From the NCBI GenBank assembly GCA_037074765.1, contig JBAMDO010000029.1, positions 1 to 64,000 on the forward strand: DNA of 64,000 nt. Direction: 5' to 3'. Below, in pieces: positions 38,149-52,000 of this stretch. The stretch comes from Mansonella perstans (Eukaryota > Nematoda > Chromadorea > Rhabditida > Onchocercidae). Numbering within the stretch: the stretch's first letter is position 1; every line of letters starts with the position of its first letter. The notes beneath the pieces were generated by a model, which saw nothing but the letters and a program-made list of their open reading frames with translations, made no database searches and was not told where the DNA came from. A program made the translations under genes and the position numbers.

Positions 38149-38350
38149 CTTCGATAGGGATTAATGTTAGTACAATGTTATAAATCAGTAATCCTTGCTT
38201 TCTAACAATCTAAACATTAATCGTAGCAATAAATGCAATACGAGAAGTAACGAAATTACAATAAATTACAAAATTTTTCGGTAACACATAGCCAGAATAT
38301 AAACAAAATCAATTCTGGTAGACTTGTTGAGTTTTACTTGGATAAAAATG

Positions 38351-38486
38351 AAAAGAATTGATAACAGTATTGAAAGAAATGATAACAGTATTCAAGGAAA
38401 TGATAATAGTCTTTTGATCTAACAGAACGAATCGTAATGAAGAAAAAAAAACTTTTAATTCATTAACAAATCCATTTTTCCAATGA
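38351..38486. repeat. Partial copy of the 21-bp repeat locus
   Basis: Three units of GATAACAGTATTSAARGAAAT are followed by a unique flank (TCTTTTGATCTAACAGAACG... AACAAATCCATTTTTC). The same flank, diverged, follows the large array at 39378-39463. The two sites share a common origin about 1 kb apart. Confidence 0.85.
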
Positions 38487-39215
38487 ATGCCTACAGCAAC
38501 AGATGTCTCTCAGCAAAATCGAATCATTCACGCAGAAATAAGAAATTACACGCAGAAAACGAACAAAGGACATTATATTTTTGCTACTGCTATGAATAAC
38601 AAATATCGAATCCTAGATTTGTAAGGATTCTTAGTGAATGCAACCATCGTTTCCAAACTAATTACTTAATTACTTCAAATTACTTAATCGTTACGAGCTT
38701 GCAAGATTGACAAAATTAAAAATTTGTAAATTTTTTGGGATCAAATCGTATGAATGATAAGCTATCAGAGTAGTATCGAGAAAACTTTTGTTCTTCACTT
38801 GGATTTGTCAATTCTAAGCATTTCAGTTCACTGACCACTAAGTACCGAGAAGCTAGTTCCCACGCTCGTACTCTGCGTCATTGGGCTACGTCCATTGTGC
38901 AAACGCATCCCAACGACGCCCTTTGACAGTAACCGGAAATGGCATTAATTCTTGATTTTAAAACTAAGAAATTAAAACTAAAAAAAGATTAAAACTAAAA
39001 AAATAGCAAAAAAAAAACGAAAAATAACAAAATAAGTGAGAAAAATTTCATAATTAGTTTAGAAGACTAAAATTAACCTTATCTATAACATTAATCTTTT
39101 AATCGAAAATTAAAAATAATAAAATTTATACTAATATTACTATTAAAAAACCAAAAAGAACAAAACAAAAAAAAAGAAAAAAATAACTAACATACCAACA
39201 TGGCTGGTGCTGAAA

Positions 39216-39398
39216 GGAAATGATAATAGTATTCAAGAAAATGATAATAGTATTCAAGGAAACGATAACAGTATTCAAGGAAATGATAACAGTATTCAAG
39301 GAAACGATAACAGTATTCAAGGAAATGATAACAGTTTCAAGGAAATGATAACAGTATTCAAGGGGATGATAACAGTATTCAAGGGGATGATAACAGTC
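39216..39398. repeat. 21-bp minisatellite (about 9 units)
   Basis: Units of GGAAATGATAACAGTATTCAA repeat head to tail with few differences (C/T and G/A changes, one unit short by a base). The frame stays open as an NDNSIQG heptad, but there is no start, splice or flanking coding sequence, so it is taken as noncoding. Confidence 0.95.
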
Positions 39399-40030
39399 TT
39401 CTGATCTAACAGAATAGATCGCAGTGAAAAAATTTCTAACTCATCAACAAATCCATTTTTCAGTATTTCAATAAAAGAATATTTCTGGAGAAAGAATTCA
39501 GTATTTCAATTTAAATTATTTCAATTTTAAAGAAAGAATTCAGTATTTCAATATAAAGCTTTGTTCCTTTTATAGCAGACTGTTCAAATTCAGCCTTAAT
39601 ATTAAACATTCTATAAAGGACTGAATTAAGTCCTAGTCATGTGAATTTCCCAGGAAGTTACATCACTACTTGAGCTCTTCGATATGTCAACAGTATCGCT
39701 AGTTACAAGAAACTCCTTTAGTATAGTTACATCCTGTTTTATCTCTGGTACCTTTTCCCACCAAATTTCAAGATACTAGTACTTTTTCTGCATAATTCTG
39801 TTTGAAGTAATTCAGTTCGGTTTCAGTTTACTCGATTATATAACTGTAAATTACATCGCTGTGTCCAAATAGTATACTGTAAACTTTATTATTTCACAAG
39901 TTTAAAAGGCATAGTAAGTCAAATAACATTTGACGAATACATGACTTCTTTTCAAATATTTGTTAGAGATCAAATTATAGTATAAATAACATGAAAAGAA
40001 CACAACAACAAATAGCATTAATTGATACAG
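39399..40030. other. Intergenic, 3' flank of the cubilin-like gene
   Basis: This is AT-rich and contains three short copies of AGTATTTCAAT-like sequence near 39460-39560. No coding sequence was seen. Confidence 0.5.
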
Positions 40031-43000
40031 TCATACTTGCATTATGTAATAATTCTCACAGGTCCATTCGATCCTGAATCCGTCACCATTATCTATTGTA
40101 TTATCATCGGTATAGAATTCGAGGAGGACTGAGGTACCTGGCTCGATAGGTATTTCTTTCGGCAAGGTCACCTAAAAGAAAATAGTCTTGCGCATATAAA
40201 ATATCTCCGTATTCATATTTATATCTAACAAATTTCAAGTTCATCTATATGCTGATGTATGCAAACAAGAGAACATAGTCTTTATCTTCAACATATTTTG
40301 ATGTTACATAGCAGAGGACAAGCAGATTGAATTTTCATATTGCTTATAATTTTCTTCTTCAACTTTGTATAATGTCAATCATAGCTTAATAATTTCTTTT
40401 TCGCTTTTGATATATTGCAAAAATCAACCCAAAAATTTTTTAATTTATAAGCTTCGAGTTTTAAGCATTATGATACAAAATCTTACAGCATTTCTGCACG
40501 GAAGGTAATTGAGTGCTGTATTCCCGAATCTTTCAGACCTGATTTCGCCCAACACCATATGATCTCCTTCAGTGCATTCGCCATTTGTAATCTTTCCAAA
40601 ATCCATAGTTAAGAGAATTAATTTACATTTATGGCCGTTCGGTGGATCAATTCTCCATCTATAATATTGTTTTTCAAGGAATATTGGTTTTCAAGGACGT
40701 ATTTTCAAAATCAATAAGATCATCATCAAAATGGAAGAGGTGATCGGACATTTATTTATTCCATGAACAGCGGCGCAATACTACTTGGGCATTATGAAGC
40801 ATCAACATTCGAATGGATTTGCTGAATTTATTCATTTCAATCCAGTTATTGCAATTTACATATAACATCAAAGAAGAATCATCAAAAAATAGAATTCAAA
40901 AGAAAAGTGGAAGCAAAAATCAGAAAAGCCTAAAATATTTGCGAAGAAATTTCCCACTCATTACATTTGCTATTTGAAAATTTTTTACCTCATTCTCTGT
41001 CGATTTTTATACCCTGGATAACCAACATTTGTGACCGCACCTTGCGGCTCACTTATGACACCAAAATCGTAGTAGATGAATGATAGACTGTCTACAAAAC
41101 ATGCGACTTATTGATTACAATTCTTGATTAAATTTAATGATGAAATCTGAAATATATTACTCTGAATGGCAATTAAAATGTAAAATTCACTATTCGAACC
41201 TGATGATGGTCGAACAGTATAATAGTAGATATCGTATCCGCCAGGTGCCATTGAACTGTCGCTTTTGAAATAAATTTCTAATTTGTTACTAGAGCTGAGA
41301 AAACTAGGTGGTAGTTTATAATCGCAATATCGTTCTGTTCGATTTCCAAAGGAATCAATTATCTGTATTAGAAAATCACAATAATATTTTAATAGATTCT
41401 CAACACATCAAAACTTTAGAAACGACTCCGATTCATTACGAAAAAATATTGCAGTGGCATCAGTTGTAAAGCAAATTTGATTTCACCAAATTCTGAGACA
41501 GTAACAGAACTTTTTAATATAATGGCTTTTCTAGATCATTATTATATTATGAATGTATTTTTCTGATCAAATTAACATTATTTCACCTCAATATAGTCAT
41601 ATTCACAGAATCCATTGTTGTGAAGACCGTTGTACTGATCGATTACATTTTGAAATGATTCAGAATCTCGACTACCGGTTAACCTGAACTTTAAACAATT
41701 TCACAAATGGCTATGATTCGCCTAATCCAGATCTTGTTAAACTTATTTCTACACTGCATGGAATGAGAAATAAACACGAAGTGATATAATTATGAAAAAT
41801 ATGAAAAAATATGCAAACATTTCTCTAATAGAGGTGGACAATCGACGATTAAACGACCGGCGAAATTTTTCCAGTTTGAAATCCTTAAAGACCAAAAATA
41901 TATGATATCCGGTTAGAGCCGTGAGAGTAGTAGAACATGAGCTGTTATGATCATAAGTATTTGGATAGTTAGGACTTGTTATATGACCATTCAGTGATTT
42001 TTGGGTAGCGATTGTTCGATTACATGCTGTAAAAATTAGTTGACAGCAGAAATCATGTATTAAGATAAAGATTCTTGAAATATGTTTGTCATGCAGTTTC
42101 GCTTTTTCTCCCTCTCTCTCTTTCTTTCATATGCTTTCGGATGAATGATGTCCAGTCGATTACTTTAGTTACTTCAATTACTTCAATTTAAATTCTCATG
42201 GATTTTTGCATTCTCTGAATTGTCGTGATTTAAGAGTTTCAAATCGATTTTTGCAGTAAAAGAAAGAACAAAAAATAACAATTAAGCGTTTGATAAGAGA
42301 GACGGAATATGGCGGTATGTTCGCTTTGGAGAATTGCCGATGTCGTTATCTGAAATTACTAATTATTTCTGTGATAAAAAATTTGGAAAACAACATCAAA
42401 TTTCGGTATTTAAGTATCATGTTCGACGCAAGAATTAGCATAACAATACGAACAATGATACTTTATTATAATCAAGACTGCTACATCCAAATGCAATAAT
42501 GAATATCTCTAATATTATGAATTTCACCCTTAAGTACTAAACGTTTTTACCTGAATAATACTTGTTCCTGAAATAAATTCTGCTGGTAGTGTATTACCAC
42601 ATAGTCGAACGATCTGCAGTCTATGATTCGCATTACGACAAGCAGGATGATGGCAATCCGTAGGTGTACCAGCATCACGTATTTCCATATATTCATCGGT
42701 ACAATCAGATGTTAAAGAGGGAAATGAGAACTGACTGAAACTAAGAGCAAACTATAGCTAATATAATAGTACAATATATATAATATTATGAATTTTTTGG
42801 AAGCAATAAATTTAATGAATTACCAAACAATATAGATAGATTATAAAATACTAAACCTAAAGTTAACTCGTAGAGGCATTCCCTCCTTTGAATAAATTAT
42901 CCAGCGACAACGTTGATGCTTCGGAAATATTCGAGTAAGCACTGAAATTTACAACAGTGATAAAATTTGTTTAACCTCAGAATTGTTAGATTTTATCGTT

Positions 43001-46000
43001 TCTTACAAATGCTATACTCAAGCACATTTTGGCTGTGACTATTTCCGTTATATTGGGTTCAGATATAATATATTATAAAGTAACGAAATTCGAACATTTT
43101 TTATTGCCTTGAACTATGTTATTGCTCACTGAACAATGATCGAAATCACTTGAAGTATAATTAGATATTTATCGACAGAACGAATAAAAGTGGTATAATC
43201 ATAATAGTGACAAATAATGACACATTTATCTTACTTTTTTCACTTTCGTACTGGAGTTCAGCAGATTCAGTGGCAGCAGTTTTCCGACCTCCACATGGTG
43301 CTGTAATAATAAAACATGAAAATGTTCAAATGAGAATTACATTTTTCGCTGATAATGAGTGAAACTCAGTTAAATTTTAAAATGCCGTAGAATTTCACCG
43401 GTAATCAAGAATTATAACACGATTGTGCATTTAGAAGCATCACAACCGTAAACTTATTAATGCCGTAAATTAATTATATTTTTTAATGTAGACGAATGAA
43501 ACGAAAAATAATGTTTTTACTATATATCTAAACATGAATAATATATTTTTCGAGAACCGACCTATGACAGTTTTGAATTCTATCGTAAATCCTTTGAATG
43601 TTTTGTCGGAATCAGACTCGAAATAAATATGTAGAACACGATAAGAACTTCGCATAATCAAAGGAAACTGTTCCACGATCTTGCATGTATTTGATAATAG
43701 CATTGGAGCTATTGACTTATAACCGTCAAAAATCTAAAATTTTTGAAATTTTTCCTTAGAGCTAATTGGAGGAAGAAATGGCTGAAACAGATCAAGTAGA
43801 GTAGTTTTATAATTTTTGAGGCATTTATAACAAATATTCATACCGCAATATAATCATAACAACGTCCTGTTTCTGGATCAGGCGCTTCCAATTCTAAATC
43901 TTTCAGTAGCACTTCAAGCACTTTTCCCACCGGCGCTTTTATTGTCCAACCACAGCGCAAAAAGTTGTAGTACTGGCCTGTTTCTGGATTCAAAGGTGGT
44001 ATAAGTTCGTAACTACTATCAACATTGATCTCTCCACCACATCCACCATCTGGACCTAAACCAATAAAAATTTTCTTTGTAAATCCAAGAGTGCGATTAT
44101 CTATTTCGAAACAGTTTTATAACAAAATTTAAAATAATTGATTAAACATTCCCGATGAGAGCCGCTCCAACATCTAATGATATCTGAACAGAAATCAAAT
44201 ATTATTCTTTCTTTTTAGAAAAAATTAACGTCATCATGTCAGTTTGCCTTTCTTCATCTAATATTTTAAGTATGGAAATACATTTTATTCCGGAAGTGTT
44301 TCGAATCATTCCCAACTTGTTGAAGAAAAAACAAAGATAAAAAAAAAACATACCAAGGGAGGCAGTTACGACAATTTTGAATCCTCCTTTGTTAGCGCTT
44401 CTGTCGGAATAAAATCTTACAATCAAGAATCGGCCGCTTGTTGACATTTGATTAATTGGGACGACTGAGCCACAGAACTTGCCCAAGCTTGTTGCATTGT
44501 TAATTTGCGAACCATCGAAGAACTCCACAAAATCAAATAAACAATCCGATGATTCTTCCAAATCCAAATGTGTGTGTCTAAAAAAGAAAACGCCTAATAT
44601 ATCACAAGAGGTTTTATCGTAAGGCCAACTAAAAGATATAATAGGAATACTGTAATACGACTGAACAAACCATGATTCCTCTCTTAAGCAAAATTACTTA
44701 AGTAATCAAAATCTATAACATCTGCCCATTAACAGAAATTGATGATGATAAATGCCATCATCTTTTTTACATAAGAAATACTCCAAATCAAATAATCCTG
44801 TTTCCGTTAATGGCAGATATTGTTACAGATTTTGATTTATATGCAATGTATCAAAACTCGCTAATTGATTACTAACTTATAGATTAAGTGAAAAAGAATT
44901 TCCAAAAAAAAACTTGCTTAATGCTAATAATCCGCTTTTCCGGGGCAGATATGTTCCAAATGCAGTCAAGATTATGATGATATGGCAGGGGAAAACCGGG
45001 AGACGAAATAACTGCTGACATCAATCCTGTTTCTTTAAAATTAATTTCGCCACCGCATTCTGAAAAGTAAATCGAACTGCTTTATCAAGGAAAAATAAAG
45101 ATAATGCATAACCTTATATGTAAAATTAACATATCAGTATTTCAATATTAGAACTTATCAATATCCCCACTCTTTCTCTTTATCATCACAGCTTACTTCT
45201 AAAAAAATGGAAGCTTGAAATGATCCATCAGCATGACTTCCATTAAAGCGGCAAAATTTATTTGTCAGGACTCTTTCTAAATGCAGATGATACGCTAGTA
45301 AAAAAACAGTATTCATGCATGTGACATAATGACTGTCCCAATTACTTACTTGATAAAGCATACGATATTTTGAAACCACGGCGGTGTTTGCGACGATTAT
45401 GCAGATCTTCAAAGACTGATGTATTTGACACGAAGCGCACACCTACTGGTCCCTAAAAATTCTGAAATTCATTTTCTTGCATCAAAAATTTCTGCTCAGT
45501 CGTTTAATAGAATAAAATTTCAAGTATATTTTAAAATTATATGTTATTTACGAGTAAAAAAAGCTACACTGAGGTAGCCGAGAGTTTTTCGTAACTTCAT
45601 TTTAAAAAAAGCAGCATTTTTGTTACACTACTTATGATTTCATTAGTTTATTGGTGCGTAAAATCTTTTAAATTGTCACTATTCGCTCACCATTTTATAA
45701 TGATAACAGATACAGATGGTCGGAAGTTTTTAATGATAAAATCTGAAACATTTCCTTTAAAGCACATGAAAGCTGTTTGCAGCAAAACATAAAACTTACC
45801 TTTATAGATACGGGCGCTATTTCACTGCTGATATCACGATTCGCGCAAAATACATCAATAACACGTTTCGATGAAATATCTCTCAGCTCCAAGAAATCTG
45901 TGTTGCATGGCTGTCGACCATAGTCAGCTGGAAATTTTGAACTTAAAATAAAATAAGACTTTTGAATCAATGGCGAAAATATAAGCGTGTATTGACTTAT

Positions 46001-49000
46001 CTCTATAACTCCTAGATAAAATACAAGCGTGTATTGACTTATTTCTATAACTCCCAGATAACTTATTATAAGTTTACTATCATGCTCAGCTCTGTCAGAT
46101 AATAACTATATTCCATAAGCTTCACTGGAAACCTTGTCCGATATCACAGTTAAAGCGGAATAACTGTGTATAGAATATGCTCTGCATTCATAATGTACTC
46201 AGATGCAAAATAGGGCTCCAAATTATAGTTTTTCGGCAACCAACACTGTTGATGCGCCATAGCAAATATGAATAAAAGAAATTTTGTGATGAAATTCAAA
46301 ATAGAATACAACAAAAAACGTACAAATATACGGGTCAAGTTCCAGATCAAGAATCTTTAACGTGATTATAAGTGTACCATCGTACTCGGGCTCTATTCGA
46401 TAATCGCATTCCATGTCTTCGTTTGGATAAAAACGCGGATAATGTGGTGAAGTAATCACACCATGGTTCAATCGGTAAGTTCCACCACATTCTAAAATAC
46501 TTTATTTTCAATGTTTCCAAAAATCGTTTTCACTTATCCTTATACTCTTATAGCTATATGGAAAATTCGACTGATATTTTATAGTGACACCAATCAAGAA
46601 TTTATGGGTTCTCTATCTTTCATATCTTATGAAACCGTTCTCAAAAAAAAAAATGTGAGGCGATCGCAGAACCTGATTTCCATGTTATATTGAATCCTTT
46701 CCCCGTTATTTTGTCATCTGACTTGAATTCGATTCTAACACGATTACTTTCTGAACGTAACACACGAGGTGTTTCGTATCCACAGATCTTCTTCAACTCT
46801 TCTTGATGGTCGAACAGGAAATAATAACCACCAACTGGTGCCATAGCCCTTGAATGATGTTCCTGGCTTATCTGAAGTGAAATATCCATCTTTCACAAAA
46901 AATTAAAGTTGGGACTGAAAACATAATAAATTAAAATTGGGACTAAAAACATAATAAATTAAAGTTGGGACTAAAACATAATAAATTAAAGTTGGGACTG
47001 AAAACATAATAAATTAAAGTTGGGACTAAAAACACAGTAAATTAAAGTTGGGACTGAAAACATAACAAATTAAAGTTGGAACTGGAAACATAATAAATTA
47101 AAGTTGGGATTAAAACATAGTGAAAAATTTAGACACAGCTAAATGCATAATTAAATAAAAAATATTGCGTAAGTTATGGTTTGAAGTATGTTGCAGCTCT
47201 TTATTTCTGCTATCGAAAATTCAACAACAAAATCATATCGAATCTTCATTTAAGAACATCTCAGATATAGATCCCAATTCATAAGTGAATGCATTACGTT
47301 TTAATGGTGATTGAAGTTTATACTGTGCCTTCTTTACTAGACTTTTTGGAAATCGATTGATAAATTTCAATTTTTTAAAATAACCTTAATATAATCCTTA
47401 CTGCAATCATTCGACTGTTGTATGTCAAAACGGTGGAAGTACAATGCTACGTGATAACCTAACGGTACCGAAATATCCCACAAACAGTAAGCATGATTTG
47501 GGTAATCTTGTGGACTTCTTGGGCTTATAACAGTACCTGTCATACGACTTGTCGTAAACCCACATTCTGCAAAAATAGTTTACAAAATATCAAAAATATC
47601 TATATGTAAAACATTACTGCTGCAAAAAAGATGTTCATACAGACAAAAGTTACCATCCTCAAAGCTAGAAAAACTGTATTCCAAACGAAATCCTCTTCGT
47701 TCAATAGAACTATCTGTGAAGAAATAAAGTGTTAGATAGCGTCCTCTGGATTTTGCCTCTCTGAATCGATCCTGTATTGGTTCATCTTGTGGATTATTGC
47801 AGTATATGTGTATCAATGATGCATCAGTACCACCTCCTACAATAAAACCCACTTCTATACGACCTATAAAATTAATTTCTCTAAAATATTTTAAAAAGAT
47901 AGGTGTTATCCTTGATCTGTTTTGTTATAATCGCTAGCTTGCCAAAAATTAAGCGGTTAAGCTTCCGGTTTCGCTAAAAGAACGTAGAAAAGTTTCCACT
48001 TTTATTAGAATATCGTGTATAATCATTTTTCTCATTATTACGACATAGTTTCGAATAAATTACCTTCAAACAGTTTTAAGAAATCGTGCTTGCATTCCAC
48101 ATTATATTCCAAATCCATATCAGTTATTTTAATCTAAAATTTTCTCCGATTTTAACTTATCGAATAGCTTTTTAATGACCTTCAAAACTTGGAACTGTTA
48201 TAAAATTAGCAAATTAGCATCCGACAAATGCTCCAAACTGAGAAATATTGATAAGACTAAAAGTTAAAGAAGCTAAGCCTATGCTTCCTATATTTGTTCT
48301 GTTGTCATTATATTTCCATAGACTTCCTTGTAATCATTTTAAATTATAACAAAAAATATCAGGACTTTACTTTCCACAGACGAGAAAAAATGATAACCGA
48401 ACCTTAACAATTTGTCCTTCGGGAGCTTTCAAACTCCAAACGCACTGCGTATCAGGTTCATAAGTGTCATCTTTTCTTCCATAAAAACCGGGACTTGTTA
48501 AAATACCTGACTCCGGACCTCGAATCAAACCACCGCAAGCTGGAATAATTTTATAATATTTAAATTGTGAGGGAAGGGAAGAATATCAAAAAGCAGAAAT
48601 TTTGTCAAAAAAGAAATGTTGTTGAAAATGATAATAAAAGAATTGATCATTCATTTACAACTTTTCGTGTCACAATTATTCAAAAATTACGCAAGAACTG
48701 GACGGTGAGATTGAAGGAGATTGATGACAACTGCGGTCTTCGAAAAATGTGAATATCGAAACTTCTGTGCGGCAGCGCCACTGTGAAATTGACAATTTTT
48801 TTTAAGGATCCATCGCAAAACCGTGCTTCAAAAGGCCATGGTTCATTATCAACCGCTGAAATTTTTGCACTTTTAAACGATTCAGAAATCAATCTCATAC
48901 AAATTTAATTTTAATAACTATACTAAAAGTTCAAAGATACTTAATATACTTAATGCGAACATTAACAGGAGCAACAAAGCAAAATAAAGCGCAGATTGGG

Positions 49001-52000
49001 GAATTGATTACCTGTTATAAGAATATAGCTTTCAATGTCCAGACATCTGTTATTGGGTTTCCAAAATGAAGTTTCAGAAGAGGAAAAATTTTTGAAACGT
49101 AATACTGTTGTGCCTGTTAGAAATTGCCGTTCTATGAATAGATGGCAGTAATCTGAAATTACTGAATAAGATTTACGAGCTTCATATAAAAATAAAAATA
49201 CGATTTTGTGATCTCTGAACTGGTTATCTTTTAAAGATTTCCACCTTATGATAGGATAAAGTAATCAAAGGAGCATTTGAATGACATTTGATAAGAGAAA
49301 TGTTCAATTATTTTCATGGAAAAAGAAAGACCGATACCAGATGCGGCTGGATGTCTCGACGCTTTTAAATCTTTCAGTTCAACTGTTTTATTCTTTTTCA
49401 CATGATACATGCATGCATTTTCATCGAATTCAGCTGGTACCTCAAAGTGAAATTAATGGAAAATTCAAACGTTCCTGTGTATAATCTTGCCAGTAATAAT
49501 TATTTTATTGAATTTATTTCCGCAACAACTTACCATCATTTTTCTGTTGAACATAGCAACAAAAAAAGAAAAGACGACATGGCAACATTTCAAAGTTGAT
49601 GAATTTAGAGGACAGAAAAGCAATTTCAACATGACTGATTTGGAAAACCGAAGAGTAATTTTAAAATATTGAGATGACAAGATATTAAACAATGCGCATT
49701 GTAAAGAAAGTCAAAATGAAAAAAATTTTGGTCGATCAATTAATTTTTAATTACTGATATTAATTTTAAATTCAATTTTAATTACACTTACAGAATTTTA
49801 CGATGTTCTTAATAGAAGAATACCTTGAAATAGGTGATTCGAAATGGGGCATAAATTTTCTCGGGCAGTATTTCATGTATATTTTGCTCCTCATGCATAG
49901 CAACTCGGTCATTATAACGTATCGTGATTAAATCTGCCGTAGATACAAATCGCGTCTCATTAGAACAGAAAAGACGATCCACATAACCATAGTAATCCCA
50001 CAACTTATTGATACCGTTAGCAATATAAATATCCGGATAACAGCCATCTTCGTTATATGCAGTCTAATAAAAATCCATAAAAAATATGCAAGATGAACCG
50101 GAATTTTTTTTTGAATCATCAATTAAAGTATATGACTTTACTTTTGATAAATCATAGCAAAAATAGCAAAAAGAATAAAAATTAATGATAAAAGCGGAAA
50201 TTCAGACAAACAGTTCATCTGCTTATAGTTTCTGGAGCAGTATACAGGAATAAGTTTTATGCAAAGTAATTTGACTTCTCTTGCAAACATTTTAGCGTTC
50301 TAAGTTTTAAAAAAATCCAAATCTTTCGAGAATTCACCTCATGTTTGACGAATGAGAAATCGAAAACATAGCGGAAACCAATTCCTGCTCGAAATGTCCA
50401 GTCACATATTATATGCGTCCGTAGTTGATTCGGATAACCCGGAGTGGTGATGTAGCCGGAATCATCACTTATATCTCCTCCACATTCTATAAGGGAAGCT
50501 TCATAATTGATGCTTATAGACCCTTGTTATAAATAAAGTTTAATATAAATTAAAACCAATACCTATTTTGCTGGGGACTAAACTGAGACGGAAACCACAT
50601 TTCTTTTCCAAGCAGAACAAACGGCTTGATCGGCCCACAGTATTATTCGATCGGAATGAAACAACCATAATATTTTGAGATGATGTGAAATGTTTACCGC
50701 GAACCACATTCGGTAAACAGATTGGTTTCAGAATGTATTCGCCTAAAAACGCTTAGAAGCTTATATTTTTCATTAAAAAAAATTAGGCCAAAAATACCGG
50801 ACAGATCGGACATAATAATCTTCAGTCCAAATGCAGTAATAGCAATAAGGTTTACCAGTACGATCGTGTTCTTGTAGAGCGATACTGTCATCCGAACAAT
50901 TTTCGGTAAATAAAATCCATAAATGATCGAACCTATAGATTCAATCATGACATTATTTATAAATTATGATTCAACTGTCCACAATTGACATTAAAACAGT
51001 GTTTAAATTGTTACGTTGCATTGATGAAATGTCCTCGAGGAGCCACTACAGTCCAATCGCATATAGCCTGGTTTGGATAAGGCTCGGGATAATTTGGACT
51101 AGTAATCACACGATTTCCATTCATAGGAATAACAACACTACCACCACATGATGCTGAAAGTAATGTAAAAAATCAACGGGCTCTAAAAAATTCTTCGACT
51201 ATTAAATTGCCAGTTTTAACATTAGAAAAAAATCGATTTCGAACTTCTTAAAATTTTAATTTCAAAAAGATTCATAAAAATTTTTTTTTTTGAAAAACTG
51301 CACCAATTTCATAAGTAGCATTCCAACCAGAGAAACCAGCAAATGAATCTGTTTGATATTGAATGTTCAGATAGGATCCAGTACTGAAGATAGTACTCGG
51401 TGGTTTTTTTCCACAGTATCGCCCAATTAATGGAGACAACTTTGAAGGTCCATCCCGAATCTCCAAATAACTATTAGAGCACCTGTAATTTTTGTCAATC
51501 GTTTATGAAATTTGAAACGAAAAAAAATATATCGCCTCTTCTAATTCCCATTTTTCCGTCGTTTCGAGATTTCAAGTTCTGAGATTGCTTTTGAAAGATA
51601 AAGTGTTGCATCACTGCTTTAAGATCATATTAGTTAACAAGTTCCTAATTAAATTTGGAAATCAATCTAAAAATCTTTTGATATACTTGATAATTGATAT
51701 ACATACATATTAATATACGTTGAACTGTCATCAATATTAAAACTGATTGGATCAACAGTGAACTTTATGCGGTGTCCGCTGGATGCACTGATTGTCCAAA
51801 TGCAATCCAAAGAATTCGGTGACGCTGAAAAGTAATATTTTAGATATTCGCCTATGATTTCCCGACAATATTTCTTAAAAATGAGCAATTTTACTTCAAA
51901 CTTGGATTAAAATCTAATTTCAATACGGTACAGTATACTAGAAAATGGAACATATCGACATACTTTTCGGAAATTCCGGTGAACTGAGGATTTTTGGAGG

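Larger units (their letters stand above)
40031..47566 (-). other. CUB domains 19-25 and C-terminus of the cubilin-like gene
   Basis: Exons: 47566-47385, 46889-46673, 46491-46332, 45941-45800, 45452-45350, 45294-45197, 45059-44918, 44577-44354, 44055-43844, 43733-43562, 43300-43235, 42941-42857, 42734-42551, 42349-42280, 42026-41858, 41683-41587, 41362-41200, 41091-40989, 40658-40487 and 40171-40031. Domain starts: 19 [11 protein letters not shown], 20 [11 protein letters not shown], 21 [11 protein letters not shown], 22 [12 protein letters not shown], 23 [11 protein letters not shown], 24 [11 protein letters not shown] and 25 [11 protein letters not shown]. The intron after 44918 is GC-AG (AA|GCAAGT) and its use is confirmed by the phase and sense of the next exon. 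Confidence 0.87.

Noticed and set aside
39207..39404. Open frame of repeated NDNSIQG heptads
   Set aside because: It arises from the 21-bp noncoding minisatellite, whose unit is a multiple of three; both strands are open for the same reason.
46901..47120. Regular 28-base repeats resembling a CRISPR array
   Set aside because: Units are directly adjacent with no unique spacers, in an intron of a eukaryotic gene.
50694..50948. Minus-strand open frame [20 protein letters not shown]
   Set aside because: It is a wrong-frame reading of cubilin exons 50932-50856 and 50742-50563; the phase-consistent frame gives CUB sequence.
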